Below are positions 52,570 through 61,190 of a DNA stretch of 64,000 bases, piece after piece. The stretch spans positions 1,116,001 to 1,180,000 of the forward strand of contig NZ_CP011502.1 in NCBI RefSeq assembly GCF_001509405.1, given 5' to 3'. Position numbers and translations under genes: made by a program. Source of the DNA: Aeromicrobium erythreum. Lineage in GTDB: Bacteria > Actinomycetota > Actinomycetes > Propionibacteriales > Nocardioidaceae. Positions within the stretch are counted from its first letter, which is position 1; the number at the start of each line of letters is the position of its first letter. The notes under the pieces were generated by a model, which did no database searches, was not told the DNA's origin, and saw only the letters and a program-made list of their open reading frames with translations.

Positions 52570-53376
52570 GTGGCGGACGCACCGATCGGGATCTTCGACT
52601 CAGGCTTCGGCGGCCTGACGGTCGCTCGAGCGGTGATCGACCAGCTGCCCCACGAGGCCGTGCTGTACCTCGGCGACACCGCCCGTCAGCCGTACGGCCC
52701 GCAGCCCATCCCCGCGGTCCGCGAGTTCGCGCTCGAGTGCCTCGACCACCTCGTCGCGCACGGCGTGAAGATGCTGGTCATCGCCTGCAACTCCGCGAGC
52801 GCCGCCGTCCTGCGCGACGCCCGCGAGCGCTACGACGTGCCCGTGGTCGAGGTGATCGTGCCGGCCACTCGTCGCGCGGCGCGCGCCACCCGCAACGGGA
52901 AGGTCGGGGTCATCTGCACCCGCGCGACCGCGGCGTCCCGTGCCTACGACGACGCCTTCGCCGCGAACCCCGGCATCGAGCTCCTCACGCAGGCGTGCCC
53001 CGACTTCGTCGACCTCGTGGAACGCGGCGTCACGAGCGGTCCCGAGGTCACCGCCGCCGCGGAGGAGTACCTCGCCCCGCTGCGCGAGGCGGGTGTCGAC
53101 ACGCTCGTGCTCGGCTGCACGCACTACCCTCTCCTGACCGGGGCGATCGCCCTGGCGATGGGCGAGGAGGTCACCTTGGTCTCGAGTGCGGAGGAGACGG
53201 CGAAGGACGTGTACGCCCGCCTGGTCCAGGACGACCTGCTCCGCGACCCCGCCGCGGGTGCGCCCGAGCACCGCTTCCTCACCACCGGCCGGCCTGACGA
53301 GTTCGGCGTGCTGGGCCGACGCTTCCTCGGTCCCGAGGTCGGCTCGGTCGGCCAGTTCGCGCAGGTGGTCGCGTGA
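52570..53376 (+). CDS. murI: Glutamate racemase
   Basis: A 268-residue cofactor-independent racemase that makes D-glutamate for peptidoglycan. The first catalytic Cys is in [12 protein letters not shown] near residue 76 and the second in [10 protein letters not shown] near 184. [15 protein letters not shown] at the N-terminus and [13 protein letters not shown] are conserved. The start GTG 52570 ([15 protein letters not shown]) is preferred; a TTG nine bases earlier is possible. The stop overlaps the next start by four bases (GTGA). The order murI, metallo-hydrolase, rph, rdgB is typical of Actinobacteria. Confidence 0.95.
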   Translation: MADAPIGIFDSGFGGLTVARAVIDQLPHEAVLYLGDTARQPYGPQPIPAVREFALECLDHLVAHGVKMLVIACNSASAAVLRDARERYDVPVVEVIVPATRRAARATRNGKVGVICTRATAASRAYDDAFAANPGIELLTQACPDFVDLVERGVTSGPEVTAAAEEYLAPLREAGVDTLVLGCTHYPLLTGAIALAMGEEVTLVSSAEETAKDVYARLVQDDLLRDPAAGAPEHRFLTTGRPDEFGVLGRRFLGPEVGSVGQFAQVVA

Positions 53377-54122
53377 GGCTCACCATCGTCGGCTGCGCGG
53401 GCTCCTACCCGGGGCCCGAGTCCGCCTCCAGCTGCTACCTCGTCGAGCACGAGGGCTTCAGGCTGCTGCTCGACCTCGGCAGCGGCGCCCTGGGCCCGCT
53501 GCAGCGCCACCTCGACCTGCGCGACGTCGACGCGGTGCTGCTGTCGCACCTGCACGCCGACCACTGCTTCGACCTCTCGGGCTTCTACGTGGTGAGCAAG
53601 TACCACCCGCAAGGCACCCTGCCGACGATCCCCGTCTACGCGCCCCAGGGCGCCGGTCCGTTCCTCGCGAGCAGCTACGGGCGCACCGAGGGACTGCAGA
53701 TGGCCGACCAGTTCGACTTCCGCACGTGGGTCGACGGCGAGACCGTGCAGGTGGGGCCGTTCACGGTCACGCCACGCCTCATGGACCACCCCGTCGAGGC
53801 GTACGGCATGCGGCTCGAGGCCGGCGGCTCCGTGCTCGCCTACTCCGGCGACACCGCGCCCACGGAGGCCCTCGACGACGTCGCGCTGGGCGCCGACCTC
53901 TTCCTGTGCGAGGCGTCGTTCGTGGAGTCGGGGACGAACCCGCCGAACCTGCACCTGACCGGGGCCGAGGCCGGCGACTACGCCACGCGCGCGGGCGTCG
54001 GGCGTCTGCTCGTCACCCACGTGCCCGCCTGGACCGACCGCGACGAGGTCGCCGCCGACACGCGCTCGACGTTCGCCGGAGAGTTCGTGCTCGTGGAGGC
54101 CGGGCAGGTCTACGACGTCTGA
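53373..54122 (+). CDS. MBL-fold metallo-hydrolase (RNase Z/Rv1339-like)
   Basis: A 249-residue metallo-beta-lactamase fold protein. The HxHxDH metal motif HLHADHCFD is near residues 59-67, and the other ligands are in [16 protein letters not shown] and VTHVPAW. It resembles the gene found between murI and rph in mycobacteria (Rv1339), for which cyclic-nucleotide phosphodiesterase activity has been described. Whether this protein does the same is not shown by sequence. GTG 53373 overlaps the murI stop. It is intracellular, without signal peptide. Confidence 0.9.
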   Translation: MRLTIVGCAGSYPGPESASSCYLVEHEGFRLLLDLGSGALGPLQRHLDLRDVDAVLLSHLHADHCFDLSGFYVVSKYHPQGTLPTIPVYAPQGAGPFLASSYGRTEGLQMADQFDFRTWVDGETVQVGPFTVTPRLMDHPVEAYGMRLEAGGSVLAYSGDTAPTEALDDVALGADLFLCEASFVESGTNPPNLHLTGAEAGDYATRAGVGRLLVTHVPAWTDRDEVAADTRSTFAGEFVLVEAGQVYDV

Positions 54123-54145
54123 CGGACGTCGGTAGGGTCGCGACC

Positions 54146-54868
54146 ATGACCACCCGCGAGGACGGCCGCGCCGTCGACGAGCTGCGTCCGATCACGATCA
54201 CCCGTCACTGGCTCGACCACGCCCAGGGGTCCTGCCTGGTGGAGTTCGGCCGGACGAAGGTGCTGTGCGCCGCGTCGGCCACCGAGGGCGTGCCGCGCTG
54301 GCGCAAGGGCTCCGGCCTCGGCTGGGTCACGGCCGAGTACGCGATGCTGCCGCAGGCCACCCACGACCGTTCGCAGCGCGAGTCGGTCAAGGGTCGCATC
54401 GGCGGGCGCACGCACGAGATCTCGCGCCTCGTCGGGCGGTCGTTGCGTGCCGCGGTCGACTACAAGGCCCTGGGCGAGAACACGATCACCATCGACTGCG
54501 ACGTGCTGCAGGCTGACGGCGGCACGCGGACGGCCGCCATCACGGGCGCCTACGTGGCCCTCGCCGACGCGGTCGCCCACCTGCGCGAGAAGGGTGCGCT
54601 CGCGGGCGAGCCGCTCGTGCAGTCGATCGCCGCGGTCAGCGTCGGCATCATCGACGGCACCCCGATGCTCGACCTGCCCTACGTCGAGGACGTCCGCGCC
54701 GAGACGGACATGAACGTCGTCATGACGGGGGAGGGCTCGTTCATCGAGATCCAGGGCACCGCGGAGGGCGCCCCCTTCGTCCGCTCCGAGCTCGACGCGC
54801 TGCTCGCGCTGGCCGAGAAGGGCTGCGCCGACCTGACGCGTCTGCAGCAGGAAGCCCTGCAGGCGTGA
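54146..54868 (+). CDS. rph: Ribonuclease PH
   Basis: A 240-residue phosphorolytic exoribonuclease that trims the 3' end of tRNA precursors. [19 protein letters not shown] opens, [17 protein letters not shown] follows, and the phosphate-site Arg residues are in [51 protein letters not shown] is the catalytic-core signature. All are intact. It lies 23 bp after the metallo-hydrolase stop and overlaps rdgB by four bases (GTGA), in the usual actinobacterial order. Confidence 0.96.
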   Translation: MTTREDGRAVDELRPITITRHWLDHAQGSCLVEFGRTKVLCAASATEGVPRWRKGSGLGWVTAEYAMLPQATHDRSQRESVKGRIGGRTHEISRLVGRSLRAAVDYKALGENTITIDCDVLQADGGTRTAAITGAYVALADAVAHLREKGALAGEPLVQSIAAVSVGIIDGTPMLDLPYVEDVRAETDMNVVMTGEGSFIEIQGTAEGAPFVRSELDALLALAEKGCADLTRLQQEALQA

Positions 54869-55482
54869 CCCGCGCCGTCGTGCTGGCGTCGAACAACGCC
54901 AAGAAGCTCGCGGAGCTGCAGCGCATCCTCGCGCCGCTCGTGCCGGACGTGCAGGTGCTCGGGCTGTCCGACGTCGCCGACTACCCCGAGCCGGCCGAGA
55001 CGGAGCCGACGTTCGAGGGCAACGCGCTGATCAAGGCGCGGGCGTGCCTGGAGGCCACGGGACTGCCGTCGCTGGCCGACGACTCGGGACTGTGCGTCGA
55101 CGCGCTGAACGGCATGCCCGGTGTGCTGTCGGCGCGCTGGTCGGGGGTGCCGCGCAGTGAAGGCGGTGACAGGGCCAACAACCGGCTGCTGCTGAGCCAG
55201 CTGTCCGACGTCCCTCCGGAGCGTCGCACGGCGACCTTCGTGGCCGTGGTGGCGTTCTGCGCGCCCGACGGGCAGGAGCACGTCGTCCGCGGCGAGATGC
55301 CGGGCCGCATCCTCGCGGCCGAGCAGGGCGAGGGCGGCTTCGGCTACGACCCGCTGTTCGCGGCCGACGGGTACGACGTGTCGACGGCGGAGCTCGCGCC
55401 GTCGGAGAAGGACGCCATCAGCCACCGCGGTCGCGCCCTGACGCAGGTCGCGCCGCTGGTGGCCCGAGCCCTGGGCGGCTAG
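54865..55482 (+). CDS. rdgB: RdgB/HAM1 non-canonical purine NTP pyrophosphatase
   Basis: A 205-residue house-cleaning enzyme that hydrolyses dITP, ITP and [19 protein letters not shown] at the start, [23 protein letters not shown] near residue 70, and GGFGYDPLF near 150 are the characteristic motifs, including the Ser and Asp of the active site. GTG 54865 shares the GTGA overlap with rph. Just after its stop the DNA has a 16-base duplication that repeats the final codons and stop. Confidence 0.95.
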   Translation: MTRAVVLASNNAKKLAELQRILAPLVPDVQVLGLSDVADYPEPAETEPTFEGNALIKARACLEATGLPSLADDSGLCVDALNGMPGVLSARWSGVPRSEGGDRANNRLLLSQLSDVPPERRTATFVAVVAFCAPDGQEHVVRGEMPGRILAAEQGEGGFGYDPLFAADGYDVSTAELAPSEKDAISHRGRALTQVAPLVARALGG

Positions 55483-55498
55483 CGCCCTGGGCGGCTAG
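55468..55498. repeat. 16-base tandem duplication over the rdgB stop
   Basis: GCCCTGGGCGGCTAG occurs at 55468-55482 and again at 55484-55498. The first copy holds the last rdgB codons and TAG, the second includes the stop of the convergent SGNH hydrolase at 55495. The second copy therefore gives a spare stop region. Confidence 0.85.
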
Positions 55499-56313
55499 GG
55501 CGTGGTGTCGGTCGCCGCCCGGGCCGTCGACTCCCGCTCGACCGGGGTGAGCCCGGTCGACCCGGGAGCGGGCTGGTCGAGGGCGCCGACGACCACGTCG
55601 GCCAGGGCGAGGCTGCCGGACAGCGTGGGGTGGACGCCGTCGATCGTGCGACCGTGCCGGTCGAGCGCACCCCGCGTGGGCACGTACTCCAGACCCTCGC
55701 GGAGCGCGGCGGCGTGCACGATCGACGTCACGCGACGCTGCTGCCACGGCTCGGTCGGGCCCCACGGGGGACCCAGCACCAGGATCCGGGTGCTCTCGGG
55801 CATCTGGCGCTTGACGAGGCGCAGGTAGCGCGTGACGGCCTGCTGCACGGCCGCGTCGGAGGAGGGGACCAGACGTCCCTCCGAGCACGACGCCCAGTCG
55901 TTGCGGCCACCCTCGACGATGAACACCGACGGCGCCGAACCACGGAACGCGGCGCGGCGCTGGACGAAGGTGTCGCCGGTGCAGCCCATGCCCGGTCGCA
56001 GGTAGCCCGAGCCGGACTGCGCGTACGTGCGCACGGGCGTGTCGTAGTGCCGGGCCACGAAGCTCCACCAGCCCTGGTGCCGGCTGCCGGGCTCGTCGTC
56101 GTAGCGGGCCGTGATGGAGTCACCGACGACGACGATGCCGCGGGGGAACGGGTTGCGCGCGGCGACGGGCTCGCCGAGGACGGCCTGCTGGTCGGCGACC
56201 GTGGGCTCGCTGCCGACCGCACCCTGGTGACCCAGGGTGATCGCGAGGCTGGCGAGCAGACCGAGCACGAGGGCGCTGACAAGGACGTGTCGGTGGAGGG
56301 TACGTCGTGCCAT
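55495..56313 (-). CDS. SGNH/GDSL-family hydrolase, exported
   Basis: A 272-residue esterase or acetylhydrolase. A signal-type helix (VSALVLGLLASLAITLGHQ) covers residues 11-30. Block I GDSITARYDDE near residue 66 supplies the catalytic Ser, a Gly in block II is in SGSGYLRPG, the block III Asn is in GGRNDWASCS, and DGVHPTLSG supplies Asp and His. This is the SGNH signature. Two cysteines (GMGCTGDT and SCSEGR) may form a disulfide outside the cell. ATG 56313 is used. It is convergent with rdgB and 84 bp from trmL, which is on the same strand upstream. Confidence 0.9.
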   Translation of the reverse strand: MARRTLHRHVLVSALVLGLLASLAITLGHQGAVGSEPTVADQQAVLGEPVAARNPFPRGIVVVGDSITARYDDEPGSRHQGWWSFVARHYDTPVRTYAQSGSGYLRPGMGCTGDTFVQRRAAFRGSAPSVFIVEGGRNDWASCSEGRLVPSSDAAVQQAVTRYLRLVKRQMPESTRILVLGPPWGPTEPWQQRRVTSIVHAAALREGLEYVPTRGALDRHGRTIDGVHPTLSGSLALADVVVGALDQPAPGSTGLTPVERESTARAATDTTP

Positions 56314-56397
56314 CGTCTCGCTCTGTCCTCCCGTCGTCGCTCGTCGTCCCCAGCCTACGTCGCCCACGTCGAGTCAGGGGACGGAGTGACGGACGGC

Positions 56398-56862
56398 TCA
56401 GTGACCGCCGGCGAAGCCGTGCTGGCGCCAGGCCTCGTAGACGACGATGGCGGCGCAGTTCGCGAGGTTCATCGAGCGTCGGGCGGGCAGCATCGGCAGG
56501 CGCAGCCGGTCGGTCACACGGGGGTGCTGCTGCACGGCGTCGGGCAGACCGGTCGGCTCGGCGCCGAACAGCAGGACGTCGCCGGGCTCGTACGCGACGT
56601 CGGTGTAGGCGCGGGTGGCTCCGGTGGTGAAGGCGAAGACCCGCGCGTCGCCGAGCGCGGTCAGCGCCGCCTCGAGGTCGGCGTGCACGTGCAGCGTGGC
56701 GAGGTCGTGGTAGTCCAGGCCCGCGCGTCGCAGCTTCGGCTCCGAGAGGTCGAAGCCGAGCGGCTCGACGAGGTGCAGCTCCGCCCCGGTGGCGGCGGCG
56801 AGCCGGATCGTGTTCCCGGTGTTGCCCGGGATGCGCGGCTCGTGGAACAGGACACGGAACAT
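56398..56862 (-). CDS. trmL: tRNA (cytidine/uridine-34-2'-O)-methyltransferase TrmL
   Basis: A 154-residue SPOUT-class methyltransferase that modifies the wobble position of tRNA-Leu. The sequence MFRVLFHEPRIPGNTGNTIRLAAATG, LLFGAEPTGLP near residue 98, and LPMLPARRSMNLANCAAIVVYEAWRQ form motifs 1-3 of the trefoil knot. It is short and without the N-terminal extra domain, as typical of TrmL. A tRNA-Leu gene lies 1.5 kb downstream in the window, probably by chance. It is divergent from the SRPBCC gene with 17 bp between starts. Confidence 0.94.
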   Translation of the reverse strand: MFRVLFHEPRIPGNTGNTIRLAAATGAELHLVEPLGFDLSEPKLRRAGLDYHDLATLHVHADLEAALTALGDARVFAFTTGATRAYTDVAYEPGDVLLFGAEPTGLPDAVQQHPRVTDRLRLPMLPARRSMNLANCAAIVVYEAWRQHGFAGGH

Positions 56863-56879
56863 GACGCCGTCACTCTAGG

Positions 56880-57329
56880 ATGTCGGGCATGCCCGGACCG
56901 CACCCCCTCGGCCAGCCCAGGGTCCACGTGACCCACACGTTCCGCTCCGCACCCGCCGACGTGTTCGCCGCGCTCGGCGAGCACGAGAACCTCGGCCGGC
57001 TGTTCGGCGCGCGCATCACGCGCCTGCGTGACGGCGAGACGTCGCGCAACGGCGTCGGGTCGGCGCGGACGCTGAAGATCGGCCCGCTGCCCGCGTTCGT
57101 CGAGACCGTGGTCGTGTCCGAGCCCGACGAGCGCATCGAGTACGAGATCACGCAGGGCAGCCCGCTCCGGGGCCACCGCGGCATCCAGGTGCTCACGCCG
57201 ACCGCGGACGGCGGCACGCTGCTCGACTACACCATCCACTTCGACGCGCCGGTCCCCGGCGTGGCGGGCGTGGTCGCGAAGGTGCTGACCCAGAAGATCT
57301 CCGCGGGGCTGCCGCGGCTGCTGCCCTGA
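56880..57329 (+). CDS. SRPBCC-family protein (START/Bet v 1-like fold)
   Basis: A 149-residue protein with a helix-grip fold. THTFRSAPADVFAALGEHENLGRLFGARITRLRDG is the typical first strand and helices; GSARTLKIGPLPAFVETVVVSEPDERIEYEIT and the closing FDAPVPGVAGVVAKVLTQKISAGLPRLL match the polyketide-cyclase-like group. The fold binds lipids, polyketides or hydrophobic small molecules in an internal cavity. Ligand and function are unknown. ATG 56880 is chosen; a second ATG nine bases later is similar. Divergent from trmL. Confidence 0.85.
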   Translation: MSGMPGPHPLGQPRVHVTHTFRSAPADVFAALGEHENLGRLFGARITRLRDGETSRNGVGSARTLKIGPLPAFVETVVVSEPDERIEYEITQGSPLRGHRGIQVLTPTADGGTLLDYTIHFDAPVPGVAGVVAKVLTQKISAGLPRLLP

Positions 57330-57349
57330 CGGCGTCGGGGCAGGCGGGC

Positions 57350-58249
57350 TCAGAGCTCGTGCTCCCACGGCGGCTGGGCGCCCGCCCGGGCCACCACGAA
57401 CGCCGAGCAGCGTGACGCCAGGTCGGTGACCTCGCGCCACAGCGACAGGTCGGCCGCGTGCAGGCGCGTGCTGCCGACGACGCCGTCGAGCCCGTCGTCC
57501 TTCAGCGCTGCGATGAGGCCCGACATGAAGGCGTCTCCGGCGCCGACGGTGTCGACGACGTGATCGGCCAGGGCGCGCGAGGCGATCGAGCCGCGGTGCG
57601 TGTACGTGCGGGCGCCTCGCGGGCCCATCGTCATCACGACGGCGGCGGGTCCGGCGGCCAGCCAGCTGCGCGCCGTGTCGGCCGGGTCGCTGTGCGGCTC
57701 GAGCCAGGCGAGGTCCTCGTCGCTGACCTTCACGACGTCGCACAGCGGCAGCAGCGACTCCATCCGGTCGAGCGCCTCCGCCCGGCTGGGCAGCAGGCTC
57801 GGCCGCACGTTGGGGTCGAAGGTCACCGTGCACATCGGGGCGAGGCGGCGCAGGGCGTCCTCCACCTCGTCGGCGCCCGGGTCGAGGAAGGCGGCGATCG
57901 ACCCCGTGTGGATGATGTCGGGCACCTCCTCGGCCCAGATCCGACCCGGGTCCCAGACGATGTCGAACTCGTAGGTCGCGCTGCCGTCGTCGGCGAGCGT
58001 CGCCACGGCCGTGGAGGTGCGCTCGAGCTGCTTGAGGCCTGGCATGAGGCGCACGCCGGACTCGGCGAGGTGCATCCGCACCAGCGCGCCGAGGTCGTCT
58101 GTGGCCAGGCTCGTGGCCAGCACCGGGGTGACGCCCAGCCGACCGAGCCCGACCGCGACGTTCGCGGGACTGCCGCCAGGGTGCTCGGACCGGGAGCCGT
58201 CGGACCGTTCGACGATGTCGACGAGGGACTCACCGATGACGAGGACCAT
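57350..58249 (-). CDS. PfkB-family carbohydrate kinase (fructokinase-like)
   Basis: A 299-residue sugar kinase. The PfkB signature 1 GGSPANVAVGLGRLG lies at residues 24-38 and signature 2 DTVGAGDAFMSGL near 238, with the catalytic Asp and anion hole (GAGD). GESLVDIVER at the N-terminus fits fructokinases more than ribokinases. Predicted to phosphorylate a hexose; fructose is the best guess. ATG 58249 (MVLVIGESLVDI) is the conserved start. A tRNA-Leu gene lies 77 bp upstream on the same strand. Confidence 0.9.
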   Translation of the reverse strand: MVLVIGESLVDIVERSDGSRSEHPGGSPANVAVGLGRLGVTPVLATSLATDDLGALVRMHLAESGVRLMPGLKQLERTSTAVATLADDGSATYEFDIVWDPGRIWAEEVPDIIHTGSIAAFLDPGADEVEDALRRLAPMCTVTFDPNVRPSLLPSRAEALDRMESLLPLCDVVKVSDEDLAWLEPHSDPADTARSWLAAGPAAVVMTMGPRGARTYTHRGSIASRALADHVVDTVGAGDAFMSGLIAALKDDGLDGVVGSTRLHAADLSLWREVTDLASRCSAFVVARAGAQPPWEHEL

Positions 58250-58325
58250 GCGCACAGTGTGCCCGTCCGGTGGCTCGCCGCACGACGCGCTCCGGCCGGG
58301 TGTGTCGCCCACGTGAGTGCCCCGG

Positions 58326-58407
58326 TGCCGGTGACAGGACTCGAACCTGCACGCCCAGGGGCACAGGAACCTAAATCCTGCGTGTCTACCAGTTCCACCA
58401 CACCGGC
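58326..58407 (-). tRNA. tRNA-Leu (anticodon UAG)
   Basis: Read on the minus strand from 58407: GCCGGTG pairs with CACCGGC as the acceptor stem, followed by A discriminator. The anticodon stem loop is AGGA-TTTAGGT-TCCT with TAG in the middle, reading CUN leucine codons. The long variable arm (CCCCTGGGC) and the T-loop GGTTCGAGTCC are normal for class II tRNA. CCA is not encoded (ACCG follows). Confidence 0.95.
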
Positions 58408-58444
58408 GGGTGCGGCCCGAGTCTAGTGGGCGGCGCGTCCCGCA

Positions 58445-58512
58445 CTCACCATGGTTGCCCGTCGCTCACCTGCGGATGCTTCCGCAGGTGAGCGGGGCAC
58501 AACCGTGGTGAG
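58445..58512. terminator. Double palindrome between bcp and tRNA-Leu
   Basis: GCTCACCTGCGG (58464-58475) pairs with CCGCAGGTGAGC (58482-58493); an outer pair CTCACCATGGTTG (58445-58457) and CAACCGTGGTGAG (58500-58512) has one mismatch. It would fold into a long hairpin after the bcp stop at 58578. A further short hairpin follows (58512-58519 with 58540-58547). Confidence 0.7.
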
Positions 58513-58577
58513 CTGCTGACTCCCATGGACTGATGGAAATCAGCAGCTCGGCGGTGTGGCGGGCGGGCGGGTGCGGG

Positions 58578-59054
58578 TCAGGCGGCGTCGAGGCCCAGGT
58601 CGCGGCGCAGCTTCGCCACGTGCCCCGTCGCCTTCACGTTGTACTGCGCCAGCTCGACCGTGCCGTCCTCGCCGACGACGACCGTCGAGCGGATGACGCC
58701 CTCGACGACCTTGCCGTACAGCTTCTTCTCCCCGAACGCGCCCCACGCCGTCATGACCGCCTTGTCGGCGTCGGAGAGCAGCGTGATGGTGAGGCCGTCG
58801 CGCTCACGGAACTTCTGCAGCTTCTCCGGCTTGTCCGGGCTGATGCCGAGCACCGTGTAGCCCTCGGCCTGCAGCCGGTCGATCGAGTCGGAGAAGTCGC
58901 ACGCCTGCTTCGTGCAGCCGGGCGTCATGGCCGCGGGGTAGAAGTACACGATCACCTTCTGGCCGCGCAGGTCCGAGAGCGTCACCTCCGCGCCGGTGTC
59001 GTCCGGGAGGGTGAAGTCGGGTGCGGTGTCACCGGGCTGCAGTCGCGTCGTCAT
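58578..59054 (-). CDS. bcp: Peroxiredoxin, Bcp/PrxQ type
   Basis: A 158-residue thiol peroxidase that reduces hydroperoxides. PGDTAPDFTLPDDTGAEVTLSDLRGQKVIVYFYPAAMTPGCTKQACDFSDS contains the peroxidatic Cys in TPGCT and a resolving Cys five positions later (CTKQAC), the atypical two-cysteine pattern of Bcp/PrxQ. FVPVVGVDGTVE-like and LGISPDKPEKLQKFRERDGL segments complete the fold. ATG 59054. It is divergent from the DUF3618 gene by 46 bp. It detoxifies peroxides with thioredoxin. Confidence 0.94.
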   Translation of the reverse strand: MTTRLQPGDTAPDFTLPDDTGAEVTLSDLRGQKVIVYFYPAAMTPGCTKQACDFSDSIDRLQAEGYTVLGISPDKPEKLQKFRERDGLTITLLSDADKAVMTAWGAFGEKKLYGKVVEGVIRSTVVVGEDGTVELAQYNVKATGHVAKLRRDLGLDAA

Positions 59055-59100
59055 GGGTCCTATCCTTGCAAGGTCAGTCCGACCCGACGAGAGGCACCTT

Positions 59101-59346
59101 GTGACGTCACAGAGCGACGAGCTGGTCGACGAGATCGAGCAGATCCGCGAGCGCCTGGCCCACACCGTCGACGCCCTGGTCGACCGGACGAACCCCAAGA
59201 ACATCGCCCGCCGGACCCTCGAGGACGTGAAGGGCCGCTTCGTCGCGCCCGACGGCAGCCTGCGCTACGAGAACGTCGTGCCGGTCGTCCTCGGCGTCGT
59301 GGGCACGGTGGCCGCCGTCGTCGTCCTGCGCAAGGTGCTGGGCTGA
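59101..59346 (+). CDS. DUF3618 small membrane protein
   Basis: An 81-residue protein. The first half (SDELVDEIEQIRERLAHTVDALVDRTNPKNIARRTLEDVK) is the DUF3618 helical unit; the second has one membrane helix (VVPVVLGVVGTVAAVVVLRKVLG). Family members resemble phage tape-measure or stress-associated helices; the function is not known. GTG 59101 follows a GAGAGGC site. A GroES-like gene begins two bases after its stop, so the pair is coupled. Confidence 0.9.
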   Translation: MTSQSDELVDEIEQIRERLAHTVDALVDRTNPKNIARRTLEDVKGRFVAPDGSLRYENVVPVVLGVVGTVAAVVVLRKVLG

Positions 59347-59348
59347 CC

Positions 59349-59675
59349 ATGGCCGAGCGCGGCAAGCTCGCGATCCGGATGCTGCACGACCGGCTGCTCG
59401 TCTCCCTCGACGACGAGGCAGGGGAGCGGCGCTCCGGCGGAGGCATCCTGATCCCGGCGACCGCCGCCATGGGCAAGCGCCTCTCGTGGGCCAAGGTCGA
59501 GGCGACGGGTGCGCACGTGCGCGCCGTCGAGGTCGGCGACCGCGTCCTCTTCGACCCCGAGGAGCGCGCCGAGGTGGAGGTGCGCGGCGAGAGCTTCGTG
59601 CTGCTGCGCGAGCGCGACCTGCACGCCGTCGCCTCCGAGCGCATCGAGGAGGGCCAGACCGGCCTGTACCTGTGA
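59349..59675 (+). CDS. GroES-like protein (Cpn10 fold)
   Basis: A 108-residue protein of the GroES fold. IRMLHDRLLVSLDDEAGERRSGGGILIPATA is the N-terminal strand and mobile-loop region (Gly-Gly-Ile-Leu-Ile-Pro), and VEVGDRVLFDPEERAEVEVRGESFVLLRERDLHAV is the core. It is not next to groEL and is more diverged than a standard GroES, so it is probably a specialised co-chaperonin or paralogue found in many Actinobacteria with DUF3618. ATG 59349 has a good site within the preceding gene. Confidence 0.88.
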   Translation: MAERGKLAIRMLHDRLLVSLDDEAGERRSGGGILIPATAAMGKRLSWAKVEATGAHVRAVEVGDRVLFDPEERAEVEVRGESFVLLRERDLHAVASERIEEGQTGLYL

Positions 59676-59727
59676 GGGTGCGGTGGACGGTGGCGGCCAC
59701 GGGCCGCGCCCAGGGAGCGGAGGACGG

Positions 59728-60852
59728 ATGAGCGGGACCGGACGTGAGGTGCCGTTGCGCCGCATCCGGCTGCTGCGCAGCGAGGAGACGTTCGCCGACC
59801 GCCTGCGTCTGCTGCGTCGTCGCTGGCGGCTCATGCTGCGCCTCGGGGCTGCGTCGTCGCTCGCCTTCCTGGTGGCCACCCAGGTGTTCGGCCACCAGCA
59901 GGCGTTCTTCGCGCCCATCGCCGCGGTCGTCGTCATCACCGCCGGCGGTGGACTGCGGGGACGCACTCTCTTCGAGGTCGTCGTCGGTGTCGCGCTGGGC
60001 GTGCTGGTGGGCGAGCTGATCATCCTCACCATCGGACGCGGTCCGGCGCAGATGGCCCTCGTCGTGCTCCTGACCGTCGCCGCAGCCACCCTCACCGGCA
60101 TCCGCGGGCTCGCGCTCACCCAGGCGGCCAGCTCGGCCGTCCTGCTGGCCGCCGTCGTGCCCGTGCCGGGTGCGGGCAACCCCGCCCTGACCCGGTTCCT
60201 CGACGCGCTCGTCGGAGGCCTGTGCGGCATGGCCATGGTGCTGCTGATCCCGCGCAACCCCGTGCGCGACATCGACGCCGAGGTGCAGCGGCTCCTGCGG
60301 CAGCTCGCGTCGGTCCTCCGCGGCACCGGCCGGGCGCTGCGCGAGTCGGACTCGACGGTCGCCGACGACGCGCTCACGCGGGCGCGCGGCCTGCAGAGCA
60401 GCATCGAGTCGCTCGACGCGACCGCCGCCAACGTCAGCGAGATCGCGCGCATGTCGCCGCTGCGGTGGCGCCAGCGCGACCACCTGGCCCTCTACGTCGG
60501 GGCGGTGCGCGACTTCGACAACGCCATCCGGGACGCCCGCGTGCTGGCCCGCCGCGCCAGCGCCATGCTGCGCCACGGCGAGACGGGCCCCGACGCGCTC
60601 TGGCTGTCGGTCGAGGAGCTCGCCGAGGCGGTCGACCTCGTCGCCGACGACCTCTCGACGCTCGACGACTTCGCCGGTGCGCGCGAGCGGATCGTCGCCG
60701 CGGTCCGCATCGCGGTCGAGGCCCTGCCCGCCACGATGACCCTCAACACGGCCGCCATCACCGCCCAGGTCCGCTCGATCGCCGCCGACCTGCTGTACGT
60801 CTGCGGCGCCACCCGCGACGAGATCGACGAGGCGCTCGACGTCGGTCCGTGA
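59728..60852 (+). CDS. FUSC-family membrane protein (aromatic acid exporter-like)
   Basis: A 374-residue protein. About six membrane helices occupy residues 35-175 (LRLGAASSLAFLVATQVFGHQQAFFAPIAAVVVITAGGGLRGRTLFEVVVGVALGVLVG). The C-terminal 190 residues are a cytosolic helical domain (VQRLLRQLASVLRGTGRALRES, AMLRHGETGPDALWLSVEELAEAVDLVADDLSTLDDF). The arrangement matches FUSC_2/ArAE_1 proteins, some of which export aromatic acids. Substrate unknown. ATG 59728 follows a GGAG site. The gene stands alone after the GroES-like gene. Confidence 0.85.
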   Translation: MSGTGREVPLRRIRLLRSEETFADRLRLLRRRWRLMLRLGAASSLAFLVATQVFGHQQAFFAPIAAVVVITAGGGLRGRTLFEVVVGVALGVLVGELIILTIGRGPAQMALVVLLTVAAATLTGIRGLALTQAASSAVLLAAVVPVPGAGNPALTRFLDALVGGLCGMAMVLLIPRNPVRDIDAEVQRLLRQLASVLRGTGRALRESDSTVADDALTRARGLQSSIESLDATAANVSEIARMSPLRWRQRDHLALYVGAVRDFDNAIRDARVLARRASAMLRHGETGPDALWLSVEELAEAVDLVADDLSTLDDFAGARERIVAAVRIAVEALPATMTLNTAAITAQVRSIAADLLYVCGATRDEIDEALDVGP

Positions 60853-60958
60853 GCCGGTCGTCCGTGCCGGTCTCCTCGACGCGCCGACGCGGGGGTGGCG
60901 CCCCGGCGTCGCGGTGCGCTACGTTGCTCTCACCCGACCGCCCGAGGAGGTGAGCCGC

Positions 60959-61048
60959 ATGACCCAGACCACGACCCCGATCGCCTTCGATCGCGCGTCC
61001 GCCGTCGCGTCCTTCGGCCCCCACGTCCTCGGAGCAGTCCCTCGTTAG
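60959..61048 (+). CDS. 29-codon leader-like peptide
   Basis: An ATG at 60959 follows a very strong AGGAGGTGA site and reads 29 residues beginning MTQTTTPIAFDRASAVASFG and ending LGAVPR before TAG. A 9-bp stem-loop follows 24 bases later (61072-61104), then the gene at 61191. The arrangement looks like a translated leader with a transcription attenuator. Thr codons cluster at the start (TQTTTP). No homologous peptide is known to me. Confidence 0.55.
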   Translation: MTQTTTPIAFDRASAVASFGPHVLGAVPR

Positions 61049-61071
61049 CCGGCACCAGCTGCCCGGCCCCC

Positions 61072-61104
61072 GAGCCGCTCCGGACCCCGTGTCCTGAGCG
61101 GCTC
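61072..61104 (+). terminator. Attenuator-like hairpin after the leader peptide
   Basis: GAGCCGCTC (61072-61080) pairs perfectly with GAGCGGCTC (61096-61104) around a 15-base loop, followed by TTCTCGTGTCC. It could end transcription early between the leader and the gene at 61191. Confidence 0.6.
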
Positions 61105-61190
61105 TTCTCGTGTCCGCCCACGACTCCCGTCCCTTCGATCCCACCCTGTCCTCGATCCCACCCACCCGACTCACAGAGAGGAGGCGCGCA

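Noticed and set aside
57600..57974. Plus-strand frames opposite the PfkB kinase
   Set aside because: Ser/Arg-rich shadow frames without motifs; the minus-strand kinase has both PfkB signatures.
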